64,000 bases of DNA from Ornithinimicrobium pratense. Lineage in GTDB: Bacteria > Actinomycetota > Actinomycetes > Actinomycetales > Dermatophilaceae. Positions 52,828-61,967 of the stretch are shown in pieces. Both the position numbers and the translations under genes were made by a program. The first letter of the stretch is position 1, and every line of letters starts with the position of its first letter. Location: positions 1,116,001 to 1,180,000 of the forward strand of contig NZ_CP044427.1 of the NCBI RefSeq assembly GCF_008843165.1, written 5' to 3'. The notes below the pieces were generated by a model that had not been told where the DNA came from, made no database searches, and saw nothing but the letters and a program-made list of their open reading frames with translations.

Positions 52828-53259
52828 ATGAGCATCACCACCACCACGCACCTGAACTTCCGCGGACAGGCCTCTGAGGCGCTGCATTTCTACGCCCAGG
52901 TCTTCGGCGGACAGGTCATGGCCTTCACCTTCGCCCAGGCCGGGGACGAGCAGGACACCGCCGACGGCGCCGTGGCCGAGCAGATCAAGTGGGGCGGGGT
53001 GAGCGCACCCGGAGGGTTCTCGGTGATGGCCTTCGACGTCCCTCCGGGACGGTCCTACCACCCAGGGACTGCCGCGTTCTACGTATCGGTGCGAGGCACC
53101 GACACCGAGGAGATCACGGGTTACTGGCATGCCCTGACCGTCGGTGGCACGGTGCGGGCCGACCTCGCGCCGGCCGGCTACGCACCGCTGTACGGCATGG
53201 TGACCGACCGTTACGGTGTGACCTGGGTGCTGGACGTCGTCCCGCCCTACAGCGGCTGA
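52828..53259 (+). CDS. VOC family protein, PhnB-like
   Basis: 143 residues from ATG 52828, after AAGGAGCCCGAG. It opens THLNFRGQASEALHFYAQVF and ends DRYGVTWVLDVVPPY, as PhnB-like proteins do. It is divergent from, and probably under control of, the YafY-type regulator. Third VOC protein of the window; the others are at 8.2 and 29.3 kb. Confidence 0.9.
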   Translation: MSITTTTHLNFRGQASEALHFYAQVFGGQVMAFTFAQAGDEQDTADGAVAEQIKWGGVSAPGGFSVMAFDVPPGRSYHPGTAAFYVSVRGTDTEEITGYWHALTVGGTVRADLAPAGYAPLYGMVTDRYGVTWVLDVVPPYSG

Positions 53260-53386
53260 CCATTGCTCGAGGTGAAGTCCTCGACGAGGCGAGCCAGAGT
53301 GATTTCCTACGAGCCCTTGCGCCGCCCGGACGCCCTGGATACGCTCCGCTCACATTTCCTTACGTGTTCAGACGGGGGACCTCGCA

Positions 53387-56300
53387 ATGGGGCGACGTAT
53401 CGCAGCTGTCGTCGTGGCTGGCCTGGTGGCCAGCACGGTGGGCTCGGGATCGGCAGGGGCCTTCCAGGCCGCCGGCTCGGGCACGGGTGGCACGGGGGGA
53501 GGTGAGCGCACTGCCTCGGCGGGAGGCGACGTGGGCGGGGAACGGCATACCGTCACCCTGATCACTGGTGACGTGGTGACGGTGGCCACCTCCGCGGGTG
53601 CCCGGCCCACCACGACGGCGAGCGTCGTCGCGGCGCCGCGCCCGGGCGGCGTTCCCGTCGCCTTCCGACAGATGCACGACGGGGAACGCCTATTTGTCGT
53701 GCCCAGCGACGCGGCGGCCTTGGTGTCCAGCGGTGTGCTGGACCGGCGCCTGTTCGACGTGACGGGTCTGGTCGAGGCCGGGCTCACCGGCGAGCAGGAC
53801 ACCCGCCTCATCGTGCAGATGACCGGTGAGAGCATCGCGACGGGCGACGACAGCCTCATGCGCGGTGTCGCCCGGGATGCGGGCCTGGACGTGGTCCGGT
53901 CGCTGACCTCCATCGATGCCGTCGCGACCGCCGTCACCGGCGAGGAAGGTCTCAACTTGGTCGGTGCCCTGGGTGCCAGCCCCGGGAGCAGCCCCGCGGC
54001 GGTCTCGAGGATCCAGCGGGTGTGGCTCGACGCGCCCGTGCGCAGCATGGATGCCGAGTCGATGCCGCAGATCGGGGCCCCGCAGGCGTGGGATGCCGGG
54101 TTCACTGGTGAGGGCGTCACCGTCGCCGTGTTGGACACCGGCATCGACACCACCCACCCTGACCTGGCGGGGCAGGTCATCCTGGAGGGCAACTTCTCTG
54201 ACAGTCCGGACACCATGGACCGGGCGGGGCACGGCACACACGTCGCCGGCATCATCGCCGGCACCGGTGCGGTCGACCCGGCCATGCGCGGTGTCGCGTA
54301 CGACGCCTCCCTGATCAACACCAAGGTCCTGGACGACGACGGGTACGGCTGGGAGTCGGAGATCATCGCGGGCATGGAGTGGTCGGCCCAGCAGGGCGCG
54401 GACATCCTCAACATGAGCCTGGGCGTGCCCTTCGGATTCACCGACGGCACCGACCCGGGTGCGCAGGCGGTCAACGCCATCTCGGAGGAGTACGACGTCC
54501 TGATCGCCGTCGCGGCCGGGAACGAGGGCTGGGCGGGTCCGGGCTCAGTGGCTACCCCCGGCACCGCCGACCTCGGACTGACCGTGGGCGCAGTCGACAA
54601 GTCGGACGTCTGGGCCGAGTTCTCGGGTCAGGGTCCCCGCACCGGCGACAGCGCGCTCAAGCCCGACATCGTCGCCCCCGGTGTGGACATCATCGCGGCG
54701 CGGGCCGCGGACGGCTGGCTCGGTGACCCGATCGACGAGCACTACACCAGCATGTCCGGGACCTCGATGGCGACACCGCACGTCGCCGGGGCTGCGGCGG
54801 TGCTGGCTCAGGCGCAGCCCGACCTGTCCGGCCAGGAGCTGAAGTCGGTGCTCATGGGCTCCGCTCAGCCGGTCGGCGACACGGTATGGCGTGAGGGCGC
54901 CGGGCGGGTCTACCTGCCGACGACCCTGGATGCGCAGCTCGTGGCGCAGCCGGCCTCGCTGTCCTTCGGGCTCTTCCCGTTCCCGCAGGACGAGCTCCAG
55001 CCGGAGACCCGGACCCTGACCTACCGCAACGACGGCGACACCGACGTCACGGTCGCGCTGACGACCGAGCTCGCCGACGATGCCGGGGACCACGGTGGCA
55101 GCGCGCTGACTCTCTCTGCGCAGACCCTGGCCGTCCCGGCCGGCGGAACCGCCACGGTCGACGTCACCATCACCCCCGGCCAGGTCGACGTCGGCCGCTG
55201 GGGCGGTGTCGTGCTGGCCAGCGACGACGAGGGGCGGCAGGTCCGCACCACCGTCGGTTTCGAGAACGAGCCGCTCAAGTACGACCTGACCATCAGGGCG
55301 ATCGACCGCAGCGGTGGGCCGGCCCAGGTCGACGCAGCCGTCCTCAACGTCCAGGACGCGAGCATCTTCGCCGACATCGACGTTCCGGTGGACGGCGAGA
55401 CCACGATCCGGGTCGAGCCCGGCCCCTACTCGGTCACGGCCTACCTCCCGGAGTGGGACGAGAGCGGAGACTGGCCGGAGGTCGTGTCGTTGACCGGCAT
55501 CTACCAGCCGCAGCTCGAGGTCGCCGGTGACACGGTGGTCGAGCTGGACGCGCGGGAGGCGACCCCGCTGACGGTGCGGACGGAGCAGCCGGCGACCACC
55601 CTGGAGGCCTCGCTGACCCATCAGCGGACCGACTACGCCGACAACGGTGGGTTGAGCGTGGGCTGGGGAGTCGGTGACATCCCGCTCTACGCGACCCCGA
55701 CCGAGCCCGTCCTGGACGGCACCTTCGCGCACCTGTCCACGCACGGGCTGGAAGGCCCGGGCGAGCGACCGGACTACACCTACGACCTCGCCTTCGTCGA
55801 GCCGGTCGTCCCCGCCGACCTCACCTACGTCGTCAGCGACAGCGAGCTCGCGGCCATCGACTCGACCTACCGCGCCGAGACCGATCCCAGCCTCTTCCTC
55901 GAGGGCCGAGGCCCGCTGCCCGATGGGTGGTGGATGGCCTCCATCGGCCTCTTCGAGCAGGAGGGCCCGACGCAGCGCACGGAGTTCGTCAGCACCGAGG
56001 GCGTCCAGTGGGTCCAGTCGGTGATGGAGCCCGATGATGAGGGTTGGCCGCTGACCTGGTGGGACACCGATTTCGAGAGCTACGAGCCGGGTCAGCGGCT
56101 CAGCACCGCCTGGCTGAGCGCGGTCTACAGCCACGGGCTGCCCGGCATCCACGGCGTCCGAGAGGCTGACCTCGTCGAGTTCGTCCTACCGCACGTGGCT
56201 GACGACCACGGTCACGCGACGATGGTCGAGGGGGCGGCCTCCTCATACCTCGGCCTGTGGGCCGGAGGTGAGCTCATCGCTGAGAGCGAGGAGTGGCCGG

Positions 56301-57700
56301 ACCTCATGGCCGAGGTGCCGACGCAGGCAGACCTCCGTCTTGTGCAGCGGACACAGATCGACCACCCGCAGTTCCCACGCAGCATCCACCTAGACACCGA
56401 GTGGACCTTCCCCTCGGCCACGACCGAGGACCTGCAGACGCTGCCGATGCTCGACATCCGGTATGGCGTGCAGCAGCTCAGCCTGCTCAACGAGAGCGCG
56501 CGCCAGGTCCGGATGGATGCCGAGGTCTACCCAATGCCCACCCTGGACGGTCCGGCCCCGGCTCCGGAGCTGACCGCCTTCGAGACCTGGTGGTCCGCCG
56601 ACGACGGCGACACGTGGACCGAGGCGGAGGTGACCCTGCACGGTCAGGGGAACGTCTCCGTCGCGTTCGACGCCCCGTCGGACGCCGAGTTCGTCTCGCT
56701 GCGGGCCACGGCGACGGACGCCGCCGGCAGCACGGTCACGGAGGAGGTGATCCGGGCCTTCCGCGTCGACGGCGAGCTGGACGGCCCGGAGGTGGTGCGC
56801 GTCGCCGGGCTCGACCGGTACGCGACGGCCGCCCAGATCTCGGCCCACTACGAGCCCGGTGTGGACACCGTCGTGGTGGCGACGGGTCTGGAGTTCGCCG
56901 ACGCCCTCGTGGGCGCTGCGCGGGCCGGTGAGCTGGCGGGTCCGGTCCTGCTGACCAGACCGCACGGCCTCGCCTCCGCCACCAGGAGCGAGCTCAGCCG
57001 CCTCGAACCGAGCACGGTGCTGGTCCTGGGCGGGACCGAGGCGATCCACGACGCGGTCATGGACCAGATCCGTGGGGTCGTGCCCGCTGCCGAGGTGCGT
57101 CGTATCGGAGGCACTGACCGCTACCAGACGGCTGCTCTGGTCGCCCGCGAGTTCGGGATACCGGAGACCATCTACGTCACGACCGGGGTCAACTTCCCCG
57201 ACGCCCTCGCCGCATCGGCGCTGCCCTTCGGCGGCTCCGTCGGTCCGGCGGCCTACGAGAGCGCCTCGGTCCTGCTGACCCGTCCGACGTCGCTGCCGGG
57301 CGCGACCCGCGCGGAGCTGGAGCGGATCAGTCCCGAGCGGATCGTCGTGGTCGGTGGGGTCGAGGCGGTGTCTGATGAGGTGATGCGGGAGCTCGAGGCC
57401 TACGGTCACGTCGATCGGGTGGCGGGCGATGACCGCTACCACACGGCGGTGCTCCTAGCCGAGGAGTTCACCAGCGCCGACATGGTCGTCCTGGCCTCGG
57501 GCCAGAACTGGCCGGACGCCCTCGCCGGCGCCGCGTGGGCCAAGCGGGAGGCCGCACCGCTGCTGCTGGTCCGTCAGGACAACGTCCCGGGTGTGACGTG
57601 GGGCAAGCTGGAGCAGCTCGACCCTTCGACGATCAACGTCCTGGGTGGCCCGGTCGCCGTCTCGGAGGAGGTGCTGCACCACCTGCGCACCCTCCGGTGA
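53387..57700 (+). CDS. Secreted subtilisin-like serine protease with C-terminal cell wall-binding repeats
   Basis: 1437 residues. A signal peptide (MGRRIAAVVVAGLVASTVG) starts the protein. The S8 protease domain (about 215-510) has Asp250 in VAVLDTGIDTTHPDL, His282 in GHGTHVAGIIAG and Ser460 in SGTSMATPHVAGAAA. A beta-sandwich-like middle (about 520-1130) follows, and the last 300 residues are three CWB2 repeats, each opening DRY-TA and carrying a FADAL/FPDAL/WPDAL motif. CWB2 repeats attach proteins non-covalently to the cell wall, so this is a wall-bound extracellular protease. A clear terminator follows. It is long but intact. Confidence 0.95.
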   Translation: MGRRIAAVVVAGLVASTVGSGSAGAFQAAGSGTGGTGGGERTASAGGDVGGERHTVTLITGDVVTVATSAGARPTTTASVVAAPRPGGVPVAFRQMHDGERLFVVPSDAAALVSSGVLDRRLFDVTGLVEAGLTGEQDTRLIVQMTGESIATGDDSLMRGVARDAGLDVVRSLTSIDAVATAVTGEEGLNLVGALGASPGSSPAAVSRIQRVWLDAPVRSMDAESMPQIGAPQAWDAGFTGEGVTVAVLDTGIDTTHPDLAGQVILEGNFSDSPDTMDRAGHGTHVAGIIAGTGAVDPAMRGVAYDASLINTKVLDDDGYGWESEIIAGMEWSAQQGADILNMSLGVPFGFTDGTDPGAQAVNAISEEYDVLIAVAAGNEGWAGPGSVATPGTADLGLTVGAVDKSDVWAEFSGQGPRTGDSALKPDIVAPGVDIIAARAADGWLGDPIDEHYTSMSGTSMATPHVAGAAAVLAQAQPDLSGQELKSVLMGSAQPVGDTVWREGAGRVYLPTTLDAQLVAQPASLSFGLFPFPQDELQPETRTLTYRNDGDTDVTVALTTELADDAGDHGGSALTLSAQTLAVPAGGTATVDVTITPGQVDVGRWGGVVLASDDEGRQVRTTVGFENEPLKYDLTIRAIDRSGGPAQVDAAVLNVQDASIFADIDVPVDGETTIRVEPGPYSVTAYLPEWDESGDWPEVVSLTGIYQPQLEVAGDTVVELDAREATPLTVRTEQPATTLEASLTHQRTDYADNGGLSVGWGVGDIPLYATPTEPVLDGTFAHLSTHGLEGPGERPDYTYDLAFVEPVVPADLTYVVSDSELAAIDSTYRAETDPSLFLEGRGPLPDGWWMASIGLFEQEGPTQRTEFVSTEGVQWVQSVMEPDDEGWPLTWWDTDFESYEPGQRLSTAWLSAVYSHGLPGIHGVREADLVEFVLPHVADDHGHATMVEGAASSYLGLWAGGELIAESEEWPDLMAEVPTQADLRLVQRTQIDHPQFPRSIHLDTEWTFPSATTEDLQTLPMLDIRYGVQQLSLLNESARQVRMDAEVYPMPTLDGPAPAPELTAFETWWSADDGDTWTEAEVTLHGQGNVSVAFDAPSDAEFVSLRATATDAAGSTVTEEVIRAFRVDGELDGPEVVRVAGLDRYATAAQISAHYEPGVDTVVVATGLEFADALVGAARAGELAGPVLLTRPHGLASATRSELSRLEPSTVLVLGGTEAIHDAVMDQIRGVVPAAEVRRIGGTDRYQTAALVAREFGIPETIYVTTGVNFPDALAASALPFGGSVGPAAYESASVLLTRPTSLPGATRAELERISPERIVVVGGVEAVSDEVMRELEAYGHVDRVAGDDRYHTAVLLAEEFTSADMVVLASGQNWPDALAGAAWAKREAAPLLLVRQDNVPGVTWGKLEQLDPSTINVLGGPVAVSEEVLHHLRTLR

Positions 57701-57725
57701 GCCAGACCTACCGAGCACGTGAAGA

Positions 57726-57763
57726 GGCCCGACCGAACGCCACCAGGGGTGTCCGGTCGGGCC
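57726..57763 (+). terminator. Terminator of the subtilase gene
   Basis: GGCCCGACCG (57726-57735) pairs perfectly with CGGTCGGGCC (57754-57763) around an 18-nt loop, 26 bp after the stop codon. It is followed by CTTACG, not a T run. Confidence 0.75.
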
Positions 57764-57903
57764 CTTACGCGCTGTCGGTCAGGCGCGGTCGGTCCGGCAT
57801 TCTTCTTGCTTCTGTGAGGAAGTGGGCGACCTGTGTGGGTCGGCCTGTAGCAAGGGGGAAGCGAACGTCTTCCAAGGTGGGACAGGGTCGGCCGCCACGC
57901 GTC

Positions 57904-58074
57904 TCAAGGTGTGCCGGTCTGCAGTCCTCGTGCGACGGCGCCGCCGATCAGCCCTACACCCAGTAGGGCTAGGAGCCAAAAAGCGTTCTCGTCTGCGCGA
58001 TTGGTGAGGTTGAGAAAGGCGATACCGAAGGCAAGGAGGCCGACAGTAAGTGCGCCTAGACTTTCTTTCCGCAT
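57904..58074 (-). CDS. Very small membrane protein (56 residues)
   Basis: From ATG 58074 the frame reads MRKESLGALTVGLLAFGIAF, then a polar turn LNLTNRADEN, and a second helix AFWLLALLGVGLIGGAVARG, ending at TGA 57904. A GGAAGGGA site lies about 8-9 bp upstream. Codon use has a GC-rich third position only in part (TTT, TTC, CTA present), so it may be acquired. A two-helix hairpin of this kind is typical of many uncharacterised actinobacterial small proteins. Confidence 0.65.
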   Translation of the reverse strand: MRKESLGALTVGLLAFGIAFLNLTNRADENAFWLLALLGVGLIGGAVARGLQTGTP

Positions 58075-58325
58075 CGAGGGGGTCCCTTCCAGGGGCAGGG
58101 CTGCAAGCGTCGTCCTTGTACGCCTCGGTCAGGGGAGCACGCTACCGGAGGTCTGGCGCGAGCCGGCCTCGTCCAGGGCATGCGACCCGCCGCAGAACAG
58201 GATGTCTAGCTGAGCCGTGCCTGGAGTGATGAGGTGCCGTTGCGACCCGAGCGGTGACCCGCAATGCTGTTGAGGTCCGGCGTGGCACTGGCCAATGGGA
58301 CCGTCTGCCCGCCATGCGGGGACAT

Positions 58326-58592
58326 TCAGTGACGGATCAGCATGTGGGTGTCATCGTCGAGCACCTCTTCGACGCCGAGGTAGGCCAGGTCAGCGACGAA
58401 CCGCGCGCGCGAGGCGGGCGCCTCATCGGTGCTCCGGAGGTAGCGGGCGTAGGCCTCAGCTGTGGAAGTGTCACCGAGCCCGCTCTCGTCGGCGGCGAAC
58501 CAGCGGACGACAGACGGATCAGGCACGCCACCCTCTCCAGAGATTGCAGGATCGAAGGCGTGACTGCAGGCAGGGCAGACGATGGTCGGCAT
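58326..58592 (-). CDS. Small hypothetical protein with CPAC motif
   Basis: 88 residues from ATG 58592. It starts MPTIVCPACSHAFDP, a half zinc-finger, and continues VPDPSVVRWFAADESGLGD, YARYLRSTDEAPASR and EEVLDDDTHMLIRH. The remainder is acidic and helical. The long open frame above the ATG has no protein character. No family recognised. Confidence 0.6.
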   Translation of the reverse strand: MPTIVCPACSHAFDPAISGEGGVPDPSVVRWFAADESGLGDTSTAEAYARYLRSTDEAPASRARFVADLAYLGVEEVLDDDTHMLIRH

Positions 58593-59163
58593 GAGACCCA
58601 ACCTAGGTGCCATGCGCAGGGACTGCATCCCACCTCCGGAGGAGCTTTCCAGGCGGCTCTGCGACCACGGTCTGATCCGACCCTTGACAGCAGGTGCCAC
58701 AACGTCCCACGGCATGAGCGGGCGAGCGCAGCCATCCTGAGCGCGGCAGAGTCGTGCGTCCACCGTGCGGCTGCGCAACCAGATCAGATGATCTGCTCGT
58801 ACCGAGTGAGCGCGTCCATGTAGGTGTCTCTGTCGAATTGGAGCTCGAGCCCTTCGTAGTCTGCGCCACATCCCGGCCCGAAGTCCGACCACGTCACGGT
58901 TTCGGATCCGACCTCGATGTGGGCAAGGAGTGGCCCGCAGCCGATGACCGTGCACGTACATCCGAGAAGCGCTGTGCGCCCAGACTCATCCTCAGGGCGA
59001 TGACCAAGGAGAAGTTCGGTCATGTTGGTCCCGATGGGGTGACCAAGAAACTCGGGTAGCTTGAACCCGGGTGGTACGTGAGGGCGGACCCAGTCCACTA
59101 GGTTTTTACCGTCCACGATGATGTCGACCGGGGACTGCTGCACGATCAGGTGACAGTGGTTAG

Positions 59164-60066
59164 TCACGCAGCCTGATTGGCTGGTGTGGTCATGATGGTC
59201 TCGTAGTCGATGGGGGTCAACCGGCCCAGAGCGGCTTGTCGGCGGCGGCGGTGGTAGGTGCGCTCGATCCAGGTCACGATCGCGATCCGCAGGTCGTTGC
59301 GGGTGGCCCAGGGGTGTCGGTCAAGGACGTTCTTCTGGAGCAGCGCGAAGAAGCTCTCCATGGCGGCGTTGTCGCCCGCGGCGCCGACTCGACCCATCGA
59401 CCCGACCATGTCGTGGCGGTTAAGAGCGTGGACGAATTTCCTGCTACGAAATTGCGATCCTCTGTCCGTGTGAACCACGCAACCGGTGACGTCACCGCGC
59501 CGGGCGACGGCGTTGTTGAGTGCGGTGACGGCGATCCTGGACTTCATCCGGGAGTCGATGGAGTAGCCCACGATCCGGTTGGAGAAGACGTCCTTTAACG
59601 CGCAGACGTACAGCTTTCCTTCACCGGTCCAATGCTCGGTGATGTCGCCCACCCACAGCTCGTTCGCAGCGTCGGCGGTGAACTCGTGCCGGATCCGGCC
59701 CTTCTCATCGCTGACAGCGCACAGGTCCTCGTGCACCGGCGGGCCAGGCTTCTTGCCGTTCTTGCCCCGCCTCTTCCCGAAGGCAGACCACCAGCCGTTG
59801 TCCGAGCACAACCGCCACGCCGTCCGCTCGCTCATGGCGTGGCCGGCATCGCGGGCCTCATCAGCCAGGAACCGGTACCCGAACTCAGGATCGTCACGGT
59901 GAGCATCGAACAGCGCGTTCGCGCGGTGCGCCGCGGCGAGGTCGGCGTCGGTGACCGGGCCCGCCAGCCACCGGTAGTAGGGCTGGCGAGCAATCTTGAG
60001 CACCCGGCACGTCACCGTGACGGGGATCCCGTCAACGGCCAGCTCGCGGACGAGCGGGTACATCAT
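59164..60066 (-). CDS. IS3 transposase OrfB, DDE integrase (copy 2)
   Basis: 300 residues, identical in translation to the OrfB at 26026-26928, with the same DDE residues (WVGDITEH, HTDRGSQF, AAMESFFALL). It begins 4 bp inside orfA. Identity of the two copies means that transposition or gene conversion was recent. Confidence 0.96.
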   Translation of the reverse strand: MMYPLVRELAVDGIPVTVTCRVLKIARQPYYRWLAGPVTDADLAAAHRANALFDAHRDDPEFGYRFLADEARDAGHAMSERTAWRLCSDNGWWSAFGKRRGKNGKKPGPPVHEDLCAVSDEKGRIRHEFTADAANELWVGDITEHWTGEGKLYVCALKDVFSNRIVGYSIDSRMKSRIAVTALNNAVARRGDVTGCVVHTDRGSQFRSRKFVHALNRHDMVGSMGRVGAAGDNAAMESFFALLQKNVLDRHPWATRNDLRIAIVTWIERTYHRRRRQAALGRLTPIDYETIMTTPANQAA

Positions 60067-60365
60067 TTCCCCGGCAGGTTCGCCTGAGACAGATAGGCCG
60101 CCGCGCGGCGCAGGACCTCGTTCTCCTGCTCCAACAACCGGATCCGCTTCTTGGCCTCACGCAGCTCAGCCGAGGCGACCGCGGCCCCACCGGGCCGCTC
60201 ACCGTCGGCTTCCTCGGCCCTCTTCATCCACGTGTACAGCGTCGTGAAGTGGATCCCGAAGTCCTTAGCGATCTGATCGAGTCCGACATCCGGCTCCCGA
60301 TTGCGCGCGACCCTGACGACATCGTCGCGGAACTCCTGGGGGTAGGGCTTGGTCACGGTGAACAT
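60063..60365 (-). CDS. IS3 transposase OrfA (copy 2)
   Basis: 100 residues, identical in translation to the OrfA at 25727-26029: helix-turn-helix plus leucine-zipper-like helix. Overlap with orfB allows the programmed frameshift used by IS3 elements. Confidence 0.95.
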   Translation of the reverse strand: MFTVTKPYPQEFRDDVVRVARNREPDVGLDQIAKDFGIHFTTLYTWMKRAEEADGERPGGAAVASAELREAKKRIRLLEQENEVLRRAAAYLSQANLPGK

Positions 60366-60891
60366 CCTTTCAGCCCAGCCCGAGGACTAGGCAGCTCAGG
60401 TGTCACCTATCCGTGCAGCAGTCCCCCGTGTCGTAGCGAGTCGACTCTCTCCACGGGTGCATACCCTCTGCAATCCTCAACTGTAGGTCCCGCACCCGGA
60501 TCAACGTTTTCTTCATAGAACCAGCATCTGAGCCGGTTGTCGCGCCGACGCGGATCGCATAACGGCCCTCCAGGATGGCAGCACTCTGGAACGTCCCCCA
60601 CATGCCTGGAGCGAAAGCCATCAGCAAGGCCCCTCCTTCCTTGTCCACGATGCGCAAGGTGCCCGCATCGATGGCTACGTCGAAACTGTCGTTGACACTC
60701 GCCCGCCTTGTCGTGAACAAGTAGCCGCGCGCTCTCATCGTCGCCGTCGCAGGGCAGAAGATCGTGAAGAGCGACGTGCGGGGGCTGCGGAGTGCGGCTT
60801 CCGGTGGTTGCCCCTCTATCATGCTGACGCGGCGATCCTCCTCCATCGTCACAAGAAAGATTTCAGGATCAGCGTGGCTCTCGTCGCTCAT

Positions 60892-61133
60892 ACCACCCCA
60901 GGCTATCTGTCCTGAGGCACCAGCAGTCCGCAGCCAGCCCGCAGAAGATCCGCCGCAGGACTCTATCCAGCCAGCACACCTTCGCCCTGACCTGCATACT
61001 CGCCACTTCTTGTCGCTACCCATACCCCAGTGAGGCATTGATCTAAATCTTTTCGGACTCGGTGTCATCGGTGCACTCATCCGCTTTACGCCCGCGTCAC
61101 ATTTGGCGGAACTGACGTCTTCGCTAGGGATAT
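60892..61133. other. 242-bp gap without a gene
   Basis: Nothing recognisable. The stretch includes a locally AT-richer part (ATCTAAATCTTTTCGG, about 61040-61055) that may hold a promoter. Confidence 0.4.
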
Positions 61134-61370
61134 CTACACGCCGGCGACGTAGGCGGTGAGGAGGTGGACGCCGTGGCGGTCGAGGTTGCCGCGGGCCCTG
61201 TCGTAGTGCCCGGTGGTTCTGGGGTCAGCGTGACCGGCCAGGATGTGGGCGTCGCGTAGGGGCACTCCGGCGTCCACAGCGTTGGCGATGGCGGCGTGCC
61301 GTAGCGAGTGGGGGCTGATGGGCCTGGGAATCTGGCCGTCTTCGCGATGCGCCTCACCCCGTCCCGAGCA
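61134..61370 (-). pseudogene. Tyrosine recombinase (phage integrase) C-terminal fragment
   Basis: Reads ISPHSLRHAAIANAVDAGVP, then DAHILAGHADPRTTGHYDRA and the end RHGVHLLTAYVAGV. The second catalytic Arg with its His (HSLRH), the third His (GHADP) and the nucleophile Tyr (HYDRA) are all there, but the N-terminal DNA-binding domain and the first catalytic Arg are missing and the frame loses similarity above 61370. It is the end of an integrase left behind by a mobile element. Confidence 0.8.
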
Positions 61371-61520
61371 GCCAGAAGCGGCAGACCTTGCGGTCGCTGA
61401 CCACATTGGCCTGCAAGCTCCCCATAATAAGTAGCCGGGCGGCGACCGCTCTCGCCAGACTCGAGGGCCGACTCGACGTACGCCGGACCCTACCGACGGC
61501 GTTCGCCCGCACCGGTCCTG

Positions 61521-61745
61521 ATGGCCGAAGCTGCGGTCCAGTCCCCTGAAGGTCAGCGAGTACCCATCCCCGGCGGCACCCTCACCATCAACGTCGACGG
61601 GGCGGGCCGGCGGCCAGAACGTCAAGAACTCCGCCTCCGAACCGGCCAGTTCGAGCTCGCGGTCGCCAACTACGTGATCACCACGAGCGAGCGACTGGAC
61701 CTCTTGACCGAGGACGACCTGCTGCTCGAGCCTCTCGGACGTTGA
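61521..61745 (+). CDS. Small hypothetical protein upstream of Doc remnant
   Basis: 74 residues from ATG 61521 with clean codon use. It reads VPIPGGTLTINVDGAGRRPE and FELAVANYVITTSERLDLLT, ending LLLEPLGR. It stops 4 bp before the Doc-like frame, so the two were probably cotranscribed, which would fit an antitoxin or an accessory gene. I do not recognise an antitoxin fold, so this is only positional. Confidence 0.45.
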   Translation: MAEAAVQSPEGQRVPIPGGTLTINVDGAGRRPERQELRLRTGQFELAVANYVITTSERLDLLTEDDLLLEPLGR

Positions 61746-61749
61746 CCCT

Positions 61750-61890
61750 TTGGAGTACCTGACCACTGAGGACCTTGGCCTCCAGGACTCCGCGGCCCAC
61801 CGCCCCAGCGCCAGCGTCTTACGATGTGCCGCCTACTCGGACATCGTTGGCAAGGCGGGTGCGCTCTTGGAGTCCCGCCAGCGGCCACGC
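61750..61890 (+). pseudogene. Doc (death-on-curing, Fic) toxin fragment
   Basis: From TTG 61750 the frame reads LEYLTTEDLGLQDSAAHRPS, then SVLRCAAYSDIVGKAGALLE. This is the N-terminal part of Doc toxins (EYL-TED, GLL-SA--RP, AYPDI--KAAALL). About 15 residues are deleted after TEDL, and sense ends before the catalytic HALVDGNKR motif. It can no longer be a toxin. Confidence 0.65.
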
Positions 61891-61967
61891 CGACCACCAG
61901 ACAGCAGTTCGTCACCTGGTCAAGTGGCACTAGCTCGAGCCAACGACTGGCGACAAAGTAGTGCGTC

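Larger units (their letters stand above)
59131..60425 (-). mobile_element. IS3-family insertion sequence, copy 2
   Basis: 1295 bp, same length and same encoded proteins as the copy at 25667-26961 but in the opposite orientation. Ends are GGGACTGCTGCACG and its inverted counterpart. The target duplication is CCG (59128-59130 and 60426-60428). It splits a hypothetical gene on the minus strand. Confidence 0.95.
58784..60891 (-). pseudogene. Hypothetical protein gene split by IS3 copy 2
   Basis: The 5' part (ATG 60891 to 60426) encodes MSDESHADPEIFLVTMEED through YDT; the 3' part (59127 to 58784) encodes VDIIVDGKNLVDWVRPHV, then LLGCTCTVIGCGPLLAHIEV and VTWSDFGPGCG. Deleting the IS and one CCG duplication fuses them in frame to 269 residues. 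The C-terminal half matches a widespread actinobacterial family with Cys-rich GC-C---GCWPLLA and W-DF motifs and unknown role. The N-terminal half is not recognised and might once have been a separate protein. Confidence 0.75.

Noticed and set aside
25667-60425. Composite transposon bounded by the two IS3 copies
   Set aside because: Each copy has its own different target duplication, so they inserted independently; the DNA between them holds ordinary chromosomal operons.
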